Assembly: GCA_016929465.1 (NCBI GenBank) | Contig: JAFGIT010000243.1 | Location: forward strand, 1-12,062 | DNA: 12,062 nucleotides | Reading direction: 5' to 3' | Source of the DNA: JAFGIT01 sp016929465 [NCBI: Candidatus Coatesbacteria bacterium] | Lineage (GTDB): Bacteria; B130-G9 | Shown here: positions 1 to 12,000 of the stretch, piece by piece | Position numbering within the stretch: position 1 is the stretch's first letter | How the letters are laid out: each line of letters opens with the position of its first letter | Notes under the pieces: generated by a model | Told to the model about the DNA's origin: nothing | The model's input: only the letters and a program-made list of their open reading frames with translations | The model's database searches: none | Program-made: the position numbers and the translations under genes

Positions 1-3000
1 GGAGCGGTCGTATCGTATTGCGTCTCGGTGTCCGCTTCCTGGGGCTGCGCTTCTTCATTGGACACATTGTCGGTGCTCACCGTGTAGAACCCGTATGTCC
101 CGTCCTGGCTCACATCGAAGGAGAAGCTTCCGCTCTCACCAGACTTGCTCTGTCCAGAGTCAATCCATCCTCCACCGTCGAATTGATACCAGAGATATGT
201 CCTGCTGACCCCGCACCCATCCGCATCGGAGGAGTTGAAGGCCACGATAATCGGAGAGCCGCTGGTTACATCGACCGACTCCGCATCCGAGGTGGGTGCC
301 TCGGTGTCAAATCTCGTGGTCGCGTCGGCAGCAGACGGGAACTCCTCCTCGTTGCCAACCGCATCGATGGCAATAGTACAGAATTCGTATTCGCCATCGC
401 CGTCGGGGAATTCGAACTCGAATTGCCCACTCGCGGCCTCAGAATGGAGCCCGCTGTCGGTCCATCCGCCACCCATTCTATAGAACAATAGGACTGCATC
501 GACACCGGCGAAACTATCCTCCGCCTCAAAGTCAATCAGCACCGAGTCTGCCGAGGTGCAGTCCATCTCCGCCGCACAAACCGAGGATGGAGCTTCAGGG
601 TCGTAATTCGTTTGGCAGTCGGCGTCCTCGGGGCTTCTCTCGCGCGAGCCCTCATTGCTGACGCCGATGGTGTAGAATTCATATACTCCCTCCCCTTGCT
701 CTGGGGAGTACTCGATGATGCCTTCCTCTTCCCCTCCAGTTTCGCCTGAGAAAGTCCAGTCGGGATCCCACTCCCCGGAACCATCCGACCAATATCTGAA
801 CCAGAGCTCCACCTCGAGCAGCCCCTCGCTGCCGGGAGCCGCCGAATACTCGACCGAGATCGTCGCGCCGCTACTCCATTCGGAGCACTCGCTGAATGTG
901 ATCGGCACGCGGTCGTCGAATAACGTCTCATCGTCCGCTTGCCCGGGCGCTCCTTCGATGTTGCCGGCGACATCCGTGCTCAATGTGTAGAATTGGTAGA
1001 GGCCATTTCCCGTTGACGGCGAGAATGCGAACGCCCCCGATTCACCCTCCTCGAACAGCCCTGAATCCGACCAATCAGGCGACCAGGATTCGCCCTCGTC
1101 CGGCGAGAACCGGAACCAGAGCGATGTCGATTCGATCCCGCAACCGCCGTCATCTGAAGCATTGAATGGAATCGTGACCGGGGATGAGTTGACATAATCC
1201 GGGGAGCTGCAAGATGATGACGGCTCTAAAGTGTCTAATTCCATCGAAGCGTCCGCAGATCCAGGGGCATCCTCGGTATTACCCGCATCGTCCTCGCTCA
1301 GGGTATAGAACTCATACTCTCCATCTGCACCCGGCTCGAAGTAGAACGTGCCGGTCTCGCCGGCTTCAGATTCTCCCGTGTCCTGCCAACTACCACCCTC
1401 ATAAGAAGCCCAGAGAGTGGTAAGCGCCACACCGGATCCTGCGTCGGATGCAGTGAAGTCGATAGGCACAGGCGATGAACTCGTGCAGCCAGATGCAGTG
1501 CAGCTCGACTCAGGCGAGGTGCTGTCGAAAAGCGTGGTGTCGTCCGCTGAACCAGGAGCGGTCTCTCGATTGCCGGCGTTATCGACGCATATCGTGTAGA
1601 ACTCGTAGGTGCCGTCGTCTCCAGCATCGAAGCTGAATGATCCGGGACTGCCCACCTTATACTGCCCGGAGTAATTGAACGCCCCGCCCTCGAATGAATA
1701 CCAGAGCTCCGTTCTCTTTACCCCTGAACCGCCTGAATTGTCAGATGCAGTGAATGTGACGGTTATCGGTGACGAGTTGACTAGATCTGGCGAACTCGCC
1801 GAGGATGAAGGCTCGGTGCAATCATAGAGGATGTCACAGTCGCAATAGTCGGGAGGCGTCTCCTCCCTACCCGCCTTGTCGGTCGCTATCGTATAGAAGT
1901 AATAGCGTCCCTCCTCGTCGAGGGTGTATTCGAATGAACCCGATTCGCCAGATTCCGACTGCCCGGTGTCGACCCACTCGCGACCGTCATAGTTGCGCCA
2001 TAGTCTCACAGTTTCCACACCCGACCCGGCATCACTCGCCGTGAATTCGATCGCTATGGTCGTCTCATTCGTGTAATCGGCTGTGCTGCAGCCCGATGAC
2101 GGAGGCTGCGTGTCATAGAGCGTGGAGTCATCTGGCGTTTCGGGGAGCGACTCCTGGTTCTGAGCGAGGTCCTTTGCACGCGATGCGAAGTAATATAGAC
2201 CATCCAGGGTCGGAGTGAACTCGAAGGAGCCTGAATTCCCTGACTCCTCGAGACCTGAGCTCTGCCAGCTCCCGCTCCCTCGCTTATACCACAGCACCGT
2301 ATAGTCCACCCCGCTGCCGCCCGTATCCGAGGCGGTGAAATCGACCTCGATCGGGGGCGACATGGAGTACTCAGGCGAACTCACCTCGGATGCCGGGCTG
2401 GTCTTGTCATAGGTCGTGGAATCATCCGCCCCTGAAGGTGGTGCCTCCTCATTCCCCACTTCATCGAATGCTATTGTATAGAACTCATAGACCCCTTCGC
2501 CCGTCAGATTGAAGTCGAAACTGCCGGATGCATTGCCTGATTGCTTACCCGAATCGTGCCAATCCCCGCCTGCATATCTATACCAGAGCCGCACTTTATC
2601 GATCCCGGAGCCGGAATCACTCGCATTGAAGCTAACCGAGACTGGAGTCGTCCGCGAATATGTGGGCGAGCTGCAGCTCGATGATGGCGCCGTTGCGTCG
2701 TATTCACAGCTGCAATCAGCCTGTGAGGGCGGTGACTCCTCATTGCCCAGCCGGTCAATTGCCAAGGTATAGAACTGATAGACACCCTCGGAGGAAAAGC
2801 TAAACACGAAGCTGCCCGATTCTCCGGACTCATCCAGTCCGCTATCTTGCCAATCTCCGCTTTCATAGCGATACCAGAGCGAAGTGGTCTGCACGCCAAC
2901 ACCACTCGCATCAGCAGAGTTGAAGCTGATGGAAAGCGTCGCTTCATTTGAGCCGGAGGCACAATTCCCCGACGAACTCGGCGCCGTTGTGTCATAGAGC

Positions 3001-6000
3001 GTCGAGTCATCGTGAGATGTGGGTGGGTCCTCCTCATTGCCCGCGTTGTCTTCGGCTATCGTGTAGAAATAATAGACTCCGTCAGAGCCAGGACTGAATT
3101 CGAATGATCCAGAACCTGACCCGCTGTGCAGGCCAGAATCAGTCCACCCGCCCGAATTCAGTTTATACCAGAGACGCGTGATAGCGAGACCGCTTCCACC
3201 AGCGTCAGAAGCACTAAACGAGACCTCAATGGGTGAAGAATTCTGGCTCTCGGGAGACTCGCAAGACGAGCTCGGCGCTGTAGTATCGACCACCGTCGAA
3301 TCATCGGGATTCTCGGGTGGGGCCTCGACATTGCCCACTTGGTCAACCGCGATGGTGTAGAAGTCATACCGGCCCTCTCCATTTGATGGGGAGAAAACGA
3401 AAGTGCCGGAATCCCCATCATCGGTAAGCCCAGAATCCTCGAAGTCGCCCCCCTCATATCTGAACCACAGACTGGTATAGTCTAGGCCAATGCCACCGCC
3501 ATTGTCCGTTGCCGTGAAATCAACGTCGATGTCACCATCCGAGTAATCCGGAGACGTGCACGATGATGAAGGCGGCGTTGCATCATACTCGCATTCGCAA
3601 TCCGCCTGCGACGGCGGCGGCTCTTCGTTGCCCAACTGATCTATGGCTATCGTGTAGAACTGATACGTCCCCTCCGAGGTGAAGCTGAACACGAAACTTC
3701 CAGATTCTCCAGACTCATCCTGTCCAGTATCCTGCCAATCTCCACTCTCGAATCGATACCAGAGGGCAGTCGTCTGCACTCCGGCACCGTCACCATCTGT
3801 TGAGCTGAAATTGACGGTTAGCGTTGCCTCCTTGGAGGCGGAATCACACTCTGAACATGAACTTGGAGCGATAGTGTCATAAAGCGTCGAATCATCGAAC
3901 GATGACGGCGGCTCCTCCTCGTTGCCTGCGTTGTCGATCGATACGGTGTAGAAGTAGTAGATGCCATCCGAACCAGGGCTGAATTCGAACACCCCCGAGG
4001 CTCCACCACTCTCGAGGCCGGAATCTGCCCACTCGCCATCGTCCAATTTGAACATCAGATGGGTTACGGCAAGGCCACTCCCATCCGCATCAGACGCGCT
4101 GAACGAGACCTCGATGGGCGATGAATTCTGACTCTCCGGTGACTCACATGATGAGCTTGGTGGTGTGGCGTCATATAGCGTTGAGTCATCGGGCTCCCCG
4201 GGTGGTGCCTCGTGGTTGCCCACATGGTCAACTGCGACGGTGTAGAAATCGTATCCGCCTTCTCCTTCGGACGGAGTAAAGGTGATGGTCCCCAGGGTGC
4301 CCTCTTCGGTCAGCCCTGAATCCTCGAATTCCCCGCCCTCGAAGCTGAACCAAAGACCTGTATATGCCACGCCTATCCCGCCTTCATTGTCCGCTGATAC
4401 GAAATCGACATTTATTTCACCATTCGCATACTCCGGAGATGTGCAGGCGGATGCGGGGGCCGTCGAATCGACCGTCGGGCCATCGATATCGCCTTCCTCC
4501 GGAAGTCGATCATCAGCTCCCCACTCATCCTCTGTGGTGAAATGAAATCTGTGGCCTCCCTCGGATAACCCGCTCAAGGCTGCTGCATAGACACCGTCAG
4601 CCTCGTCGCCGCTATCGAGCGTCATCGAGTGCGATTCGTCATCCAGGAGCACCTCGATGATCGCGGGCGCATCCCCATCCTGATCGTAATAGTGCGCAGA
4701 GAAGATGAAGACCGTTGATGCGGAGCCAATCTCCGGACTGACACATCCACCCGAGAGCACCGGCGCGTAGCTGACGACCGGCCCTTCGATTGCTCCTGTT
4801 GATGGGAATCTGGCCGTGCCACCCAGCTCATCTACCGCCTCGAAATAGAACTCGTGCGACCCCGCCGAAAGAGTGGCCATCTTCGAGTAAGTCCCATCCG
4901 AGGTCTCTCCGGAGTCAAGTTGAAGATCGAGCGGCGCATCATCGATATAGACGCAAATCTCTGAAGGGTCATCGCCCTCCTCGTCGTAGTAATGGACGCT
5001 GAATACAAACTCGGTCTCGGGGCTGCCATGCTCCGGATCCACCAAGCCCTCAGAGAGTACCGGGTCGATGTTGACGGCCGGGCCGTCATAGCTGCCCGAC
5101 TCCGGCTCCCTGCCACGACCCTCTCCGGTATCCTCGAATTCGAAGAAGTAGGTGTATGTCCCGGAGGACAGGGTAGTTGAATAGGAATAGACTCCACATT
5201 GGCTATCCCCCGAATCCAGGCTCATCTCATGCGGGGATTCGTTGATGAAAACGTAAGGATGGAGGGGATTGTCTCCATCCTCATCGCAGTAGTTCACATA
5301 GTAAGTGAACTCTGTATCCCCGCCACCGCGACTCGGAGTCACGTAGCCGTTAGCAAGCTCTGGATCGTGATTGACTTCCGGGCCTTCGTAGTCGCCCGTA
5401 GCGGGAAGCCTGTCGGTACCTCCATACTCATCGGAGAATGCGAAGTGATACGTGTGGCCTCCGCCTGATAGCGTGGTGGAATACGCATAGACTCCATCAT
5501 GGGCGTCCCCGGAGTCGAGTGTCATTGCATGGGGAGAACCATCGATCAGGACATTCTTGGCGGCAGGCGTATCCCCGTCCGCATCGAAGTAGCTGACCGA
5601 ATAAACAAAATCGGTCTGGGTGCTGCCAGAGCCCGGTGAGACCGTCCCGTCGGTGAGATCAGGGGGTGTGTTCTTCCTTACGGAGAGCGAGTAAGTTCCG
5701 CCCGTCTCCGAGCTGTAGGGATATACCCGGACGAAGTAGGTACCGGCCTCACTCGGAACATAGACGAGGCGGGACGCATGCCCCTCTCCGCCTTCATCAT
5801 CAGAGTCAATCAGCGTTTCACAGTCCGATTCATATAGCTCCAGAACCGTGTCGCATTCATCCCCCAGGTTACTGGTTTCCATTGTGTACTTCGAGCCTGC
5901 CAAGCCATCGAAATACACCCAGTCCTCATCGTCGGATGGAACGAGCGCTCTCTCTTGAGCAGCCCCACTTGTGGCGATGGCACCAGCAGAGGCGCAGGTG

Positions 6001-9000
6001 TCATCCGCCTCATAGCTATCACCCACTCGGGGGCCATCATAGTCGCCGGTCTCCGGGTCTCTCGCTGTATCACCATCGCCATCATCGAAGCTGTAGTAAT
6101 AGTCGTGCAATCCCTGAGAGAGCGTGGTCGAGTATTCGTACCAACCATCGCCAGCATTCCCTTCAGCAAGGGTCAGGGCATATTCGACGTCATCGAGCAC
6201 GACCGATGCCGTCGCCGGAGCATTCCCATCGGCGTCGGAGTACCTGACCCTGAACGTATATGTTTCGTCATCGCCAGCAAAGACGGGTGAGACGGTCCCC
6301 TCAGTCGCCATTGGCACGTAATTGACATCAGGCCCATCAAAGTAGTCGCTTGACGGCGCTCGGGCGGTATTTCCATTACCATCCTCGAAGTGGAAGTAGT
6401 AATCATGGGAGCCCTCATCGAGATAGGTCGTATATGCGTATGTCCCATCCGACGGATCACCAGAATCGAGCCGCATAGTCTTCGGTAAGTCATCTATATA
6501 GACTCGCTTGACTGTCGGCGTATCTTGGTCTGCGTCGTAGTAATAGACCGAATATCCGAACTCCGTGTCCAATGTGCCCGAAGGGGGCTCTACGGTTGCG
6601 CTCGAAAGTTCGGGCGCGGAATTCACATACGGGCCGTCGTAAGTTCCCGATGTGGGCAGTCTATCTGATCCGTCACCTGTCTCCGCATAGAAGTAGTAAT
6701 CGTGATAACCCGCCGACAGATAGCTGCTATACTCGTAGTATCCGGCGTAAGCTTCCCCGTCCGCGAGCGTCAAATCGTGAGGGGCGCCATCGATGAAGAC
6801 CTGAATCTCCGTCGGAGCTTCCTCATCGCCATCGCTGAAATGGACCCTGTATGTGAATTCAGTTTCGACTGTCCCCTCATCTGGATCCACGCCGCCATCA
6901 GAAAGCTCAGGATAATAGCTGACATCCGGCCCGTCGTATGACCCAGTCGTGGGCAACCTATCTGATCCCCCACCTTCGTCCTCGAAATAGAAATAGTAAT
7001 TATGGGAGCCGGAGCCCAGAGTGGTCTGATACGTATATGTCCCGTCAAAAGCATCGCCTGAATCGAGCGACATATCATAGGCTCCGTCATCAATATATAC
7101 AAAAGCCTCGCTGGGAGCCTCATCATTGGCGTCATAATAGTGGACTGAAAATGTGAATGTGGTCTCGGGCGTTCCCGATGTGGGATCGACCGATCCATCG
7201 GATAGCTCCGGATTGGTATTGCCCAGGCAGATTATCTTGTTGCCCAGGTAGCCAGTGCCGAATACTATCTGGCCGTTTGCAGAGAGGCATGGGGTGCAGT
7301 CGATATATTCCCCGGCATCATACGTCCATTTGAGAGTTCCGTCGCTGTTAATTGCAGACAGCTTGTTGTTCCTTGCTCCGATGTAAATGACGCCGTCGGC
7401 GTCGATCGCGGGAGAACTCCAGGCTGGGTTATTTCCGTCGTAACGATATGACCATTTGAGCTCGCCATCCCTGTCGAATGCACGGAGCACGCTCATGTGA
7501 TTGCCTATATAGAGCGTGCCATCCTCGCCAATTGCGGCTGACATTCTATCGAAAGAGGACATGGTGGTATAGGACCAAAACACATAGCCGCCGTAGTCGA
7601 TCCCGAAGAGGTTCCCCACACCTGTCGAATCACCGATATACACTCTCTGATCGTCGGTGAGGGTGGGAGCGGCCTCAAATACCGATCCCTCGAATTCGTG
7701 GGTCCATTCCCTTTCTCCATCAGCTGTCAATCTAACAACGGTGCCCTCTTGGGTGACAACGATGATCCCACCCGTATGCGTAATCACACCCGCCCGGTAA
7801 ACCTTGCCCGGAGTGTGGTAGGACCAGAGCAATTCCCCATCTACATTCATTGCAAACAGAATGCTCCCGAGAGATGTGAAATAGATTGTTCCGCAGTCCG
7901 TGATCTTCGGCGCTCCGCGAATCTCGAAACCAGTTGGGTAGGACCAGCGGAGATTCCCATCCGGATCCAATGAATAGAAGATGTGATCATCACTCCCGAA
8001 ATAGACGTTTCCTTCATTGTCGATAGCCGGGGTCGCATGGACCTGTCCGGCATTGTAAGTCCATTTCACCGTGCCATCGCTATTGAAGGCCCAGAGCTTG
8101 TTGAGCGTCTTGCTGCCCACATAGATCGACCCGTCGGGGCTCATAACCGGAGAGGAGAGCAGTTCCCCAGTGTTATCATAAGACCACTTGAAATAGGGCG
8201 CAACAGGCCCCCTGAAAATGCTCTGACTCTGGTTCGAGCCTCGATTCTGGTAGCTTGGCCACGGCCCTCTGTTGTCCTGATGCACATCCGGGCCCTCATA
8301 GGTGCCGGCGGCCGGTGCCCTATATGTCGCACCATTCTCATTTTCCAGATGGAAATAGTAGTTGTGAGACCCCTCCGATACCTTCGTGTGGTAGCGGAAT
8401 ATCCCGTTGTGGGCATTCCCATACTCGACGTTCATCTCGTGGGGCTCATCATCGATATAGACCAAAGCCTCCCTCGCATCATAGCTGTAGGCGTTGAAAT
8501 ACTTGAATTCATAGGCGAATTTTGTCTCGGTCGAGCCACATCCAGGATTCACTCCTATGTCAGATAGCCCCTCATCATAGTTGGTGAAGCACCGAAGCAT
8601 CCCGTCCCAACTGGTTATATAGAGATTGCAGAACGAGTCGTGCGACGGAGAACCCGTTATCCAGTCGCCGGTGCTATAGGACCACTTCAACAAGCCGTCG
8701 TTGCGAAGCGCATAGATCCTGTGGTCGTTGCTACCGACGTAAATGTCTCCGTGCTTGTCTATGAATGGGCTCCCCTGGACGGCGCCATCGGTCTGATAGC
8801 TCCAATTCAATGAACCATCAGAGTGCAGAGCAACTATCCTGCCCCCTTCGTTGCCAACGTAAATAGAGCCATCTGGGGCAAGAGCGGGTGATGAGAACAT
8901 CGCATAGCCCATGTCATAGGACCACACCGGATCGCCGGCAGAGTCGATTGAGTAGAAGTAGCGATCTGCAGAACCGAAATAGATGTTGCCGTCTTCGTCT

Positions 9001-12000
9001 ATGGCCGGCGAGGCCTCGATAACGCCGTCAGTCTGATAGCTCCATCTCGCTGAACCATCAGACTCCAAAGCATAGAGATAGCGATCGTAGCATCCGAAAT
9101 AAATCACGCCATCGTCGTCGAGCGCGGGGGAGGATATTATGGCTCCCCCTACGTCATAGGTCCAGTCAATGCTCCCTGACGACAAAATCGCGTAGAATTT
9201 GTAGGGATTCTCGCCGCCCAGGTAAATGCTGCCGTCAACGCCAATCACAGGAGAGCATATCTCGTGGGTGTTACCCATCTGGCAGGTCCACTGTACGTCT
9301 CCTTCCACGTTAATCGCGTATAACACTGCATCGGACGTGGGAATGTATAGAATTCCGTCATCGGACAAGGCTGCGGAAGCGTTGATCCGGCATGGATCGA
9401 GATCCATACTCCATCTGACCTCTCCTGCAGAATTCAACGAATAGAACTTCGTCGGATTCCCATTCTGTGAGCCGAAGTAAATGTTGCCCTCGTTATCGAC
9501 AGTGGGAGTCGTCATATTGATCGGATCGACCTCCGAATAGTTGAAACTCCACTTGAGCCGAGGTGTCAAAGGCCCCTCGAAATCTGTGCAGCTAGTGTGT
9601 CGGGGGTCATGCCTGAACATAGGCCACGGATGAGATGAGCCTTCCGAGACATAAGGCCCATCAAAAGTGCCACCATCCGGTAGGCGATAGGTCTGGCCGG
9701 AATTGTCTTCGAATTGGAAGTAGAAGCTGTGCTCCCCCGCCTCCAGCTGCATTGTATAGAGATATGTGCCGTAGTTCGATTCCCCATCATCCAGCTCCAT
9801 ATCATGGCCTTCGTCATCATCGATAAAAACCTGCGCCACATCGGGGGAGTAGCCGTAGTCATTGCAGTAATAGACGCGATACTTGAAATTGGTGCTCGTG
9901 TTACCAGAAGTGGGTCTGACACGCCCATCGGAGAGACCGCCCTGGCCGTGGTCGAATTTGAACATCATGCCGTTATCAGAGCCAACCAATAGGCTTCCAT
10001 CGGCATCGATGGCACAAGATGCGTTGACCGCATCACCCGTATCATAGGACCAGACGATGGTCCCGCCCGGCGAGAGGCAATAGACCTTGTGGTTCAATGA
10101 GCCTGCATATATGCGCCCACTCTGGCCGAGGGCCGGCGCGCAGTGCCAGTAGCCGCCGGCATTTAGTGACCAATTCAATGTGCTATCAGTGTTGATCGCG
10201 TAGAATTTCTGGTCGGATGATCCGATATACACAACTTCTCTTTCCTCGTCCACGAGTGGGCTTGCGAAGAGCATCAGCTCCTCCCCGCCTATCTCGAAAC
10301 TCCAGTCCAGGGAGCCATCGGAATCCAGGACAAATAGAATCCCGCCATCAGAAGCGAAATAGACTTCACCTTCGCTGTCGATTGCCGGACTCGATCGAAC
10401 CGCGGAGGAGCAGTGATACGACCAGACCTCCGAACCATCGCTGTCAAGGCAATACAAGTAGCCGCTTTCCGTTCCGAAATAGGCTCTACAGGAATCATCC
10501 AACGCGGGTGAGCTGCTTATATCCCAACTCGAGTTCGAACTCCATTTCAGGGAGCCATCAGGATTAATCGCAAATAGGTGCCCGTCGTCCCTGCTGCCTA
10601 TATATATTGTCCCCTGGTAGTCTATGTTTGGCGAGGAACGACCAGCGGCAGAGCCGAGGTCGTAGGACCAAAGCGCAGAGCCATCAGATGAAAGCGCGTA
10701 TAGATACTCATCGTCAGAACCGAAGTAGACGTTCCCTTCAGGGGAGAGGGCGGGCGAGCTCTGTATCGCTCCGGCCACGTTGTATGTCCATTCGATCCCG
10801 CCGGTGGGGTCCATGCAATAGAATTTGCCATTATCCGTGCCAAAATAGATCCGGGAGTTCGGGTCGATAGCCACTGAACTGACAACCGGATCATTCCCGG
10901 TATTATAGCTCCAGGCCGGCTCGCAGGTTGCCGGGCCTATATAATCCGAACGCGATGTGTGCCGCATATCGCGCATGAACCGGGGCCAAGGACCGGCCTC
11001 CTCATCCGATACTTCGGGGCCGTCGTAAGCACCGGAGGCTGGCAGACGGTAGTGATTGCCCCTCTCATCGACGAAGTAGAAGTAGTAGTGATGGCTGCCC
11101 TCGGAGAGCTCGGTTGTATAGGTATAGGTGCCGCAGTAGGCATACCCATCATAAAGCGACATCTCGAAGGGGGAGCCGTCGATATAGACGAAGGACTCGG
11201 AGGGCACATACTCGCTGTAATTACAGTACTTCACGCTATAGGTGAAGTCCGTCTGGCTACTCCCCCTGCCCGGATTCACCTTCCCATCCGACAAACCAGA
11301 GTCGTAGGAACCAACGGCGACAATTTCACCGTTGTCCAGCCCAACAACAACGACACTGTCGAGGTCAAAGGCCAGATTCGTCGTGATCGCATCGCCACAA
11401 TGAAAACGCCAGCGCTGCTCACCGTCATCGACCGTAAGAAGAGCTAAATAGCCATCAACTGAGCCAACGACCACCTTGTCTCCGCGTCCCACGAGCGGTG
11501 ATACTGGCGCTCCTCCGCTGTCATACGACCATCGGAGATCGCCATTCGATTCGAGCGCATACAGCATTCCGTCGAGCGAGCCGACCACAAAGACGCTGTC
11601 GTAATTTGTCGCTCCCGACATCTCGACCGCAGAGTCGAGGTCATACGACCATTCCAGGGAGCCGTCGGGATTGAGGCAATAGACCTTACCTTCCAGATTC
11701 CCAAAGCAGATATTCTCATTGGGAAGAACTGTAGGCGAAGCCTTGATTGCTGCGCCAGAATCGTACGACCAAAGAGGGTCTCCGTCCTTTGACAATGCGT
11801 AACAATAGCCATCCCTGCTTGCAAAGACGACATCGCCGCCGTAAGTCAGACACGGGGTCGTATCCGTCTTATCATCTGCCTCATAGCTCCAGAGGAAATT
11901 CCCCGCGGACGACAATGAAAAGAGCTTATTCACCGTCGCAGAGCAGAAGAAAATCTGCCCCTCGGAATCTATCGCTGGGCAGCTATTAGATATGTCGCCG

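Noticed and set aside
603-917. Possible frameshift or pseudogene region, because module 13 departs from the consensus
   Set aside because: The frame stays open, and FYTI, LWFRY and the module boundaries are all present in the same frame on both sides. It is divergence, not a frameshift.
5666-6247. Plus-strand open frame of 193 codons rich in His, Arg, Ser and Pro
   Set aside because: It is antisense to the PPC-type domain and module G. The low-complexity composition is what the complement of an acidic, Tyr/Asp/Ser-rich coding region gives. No domain is recognisable.
7983-8567. Plus-strand open frame of 194 codons
   Set aside because: It lies antisense to module C and propeller 4 of the giant gene. 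Its translation has no repeat or domain pattern, and the minus-strand frame is clearly conserved in the same place. It is a chance frame produced by biased codon use.
10959-11447. Plus-strand open frame of 162 codons with a hydrophobic, Ile/Val-rich translation
   Set aside because: It is antisense to module A and the end of propeller 1. The apparent hydrophobicity comes from reading Asp (GAT, GAC) and Tyr (TAT, TAC) codons in the complement.
11444-11833. Minus-strand open frame of 129 codons in another frame
   Set aside because: It overlaps propeller 1 out of frame and shows no WSY periodicity or other pattern, whereas the main frame shows it clearly.
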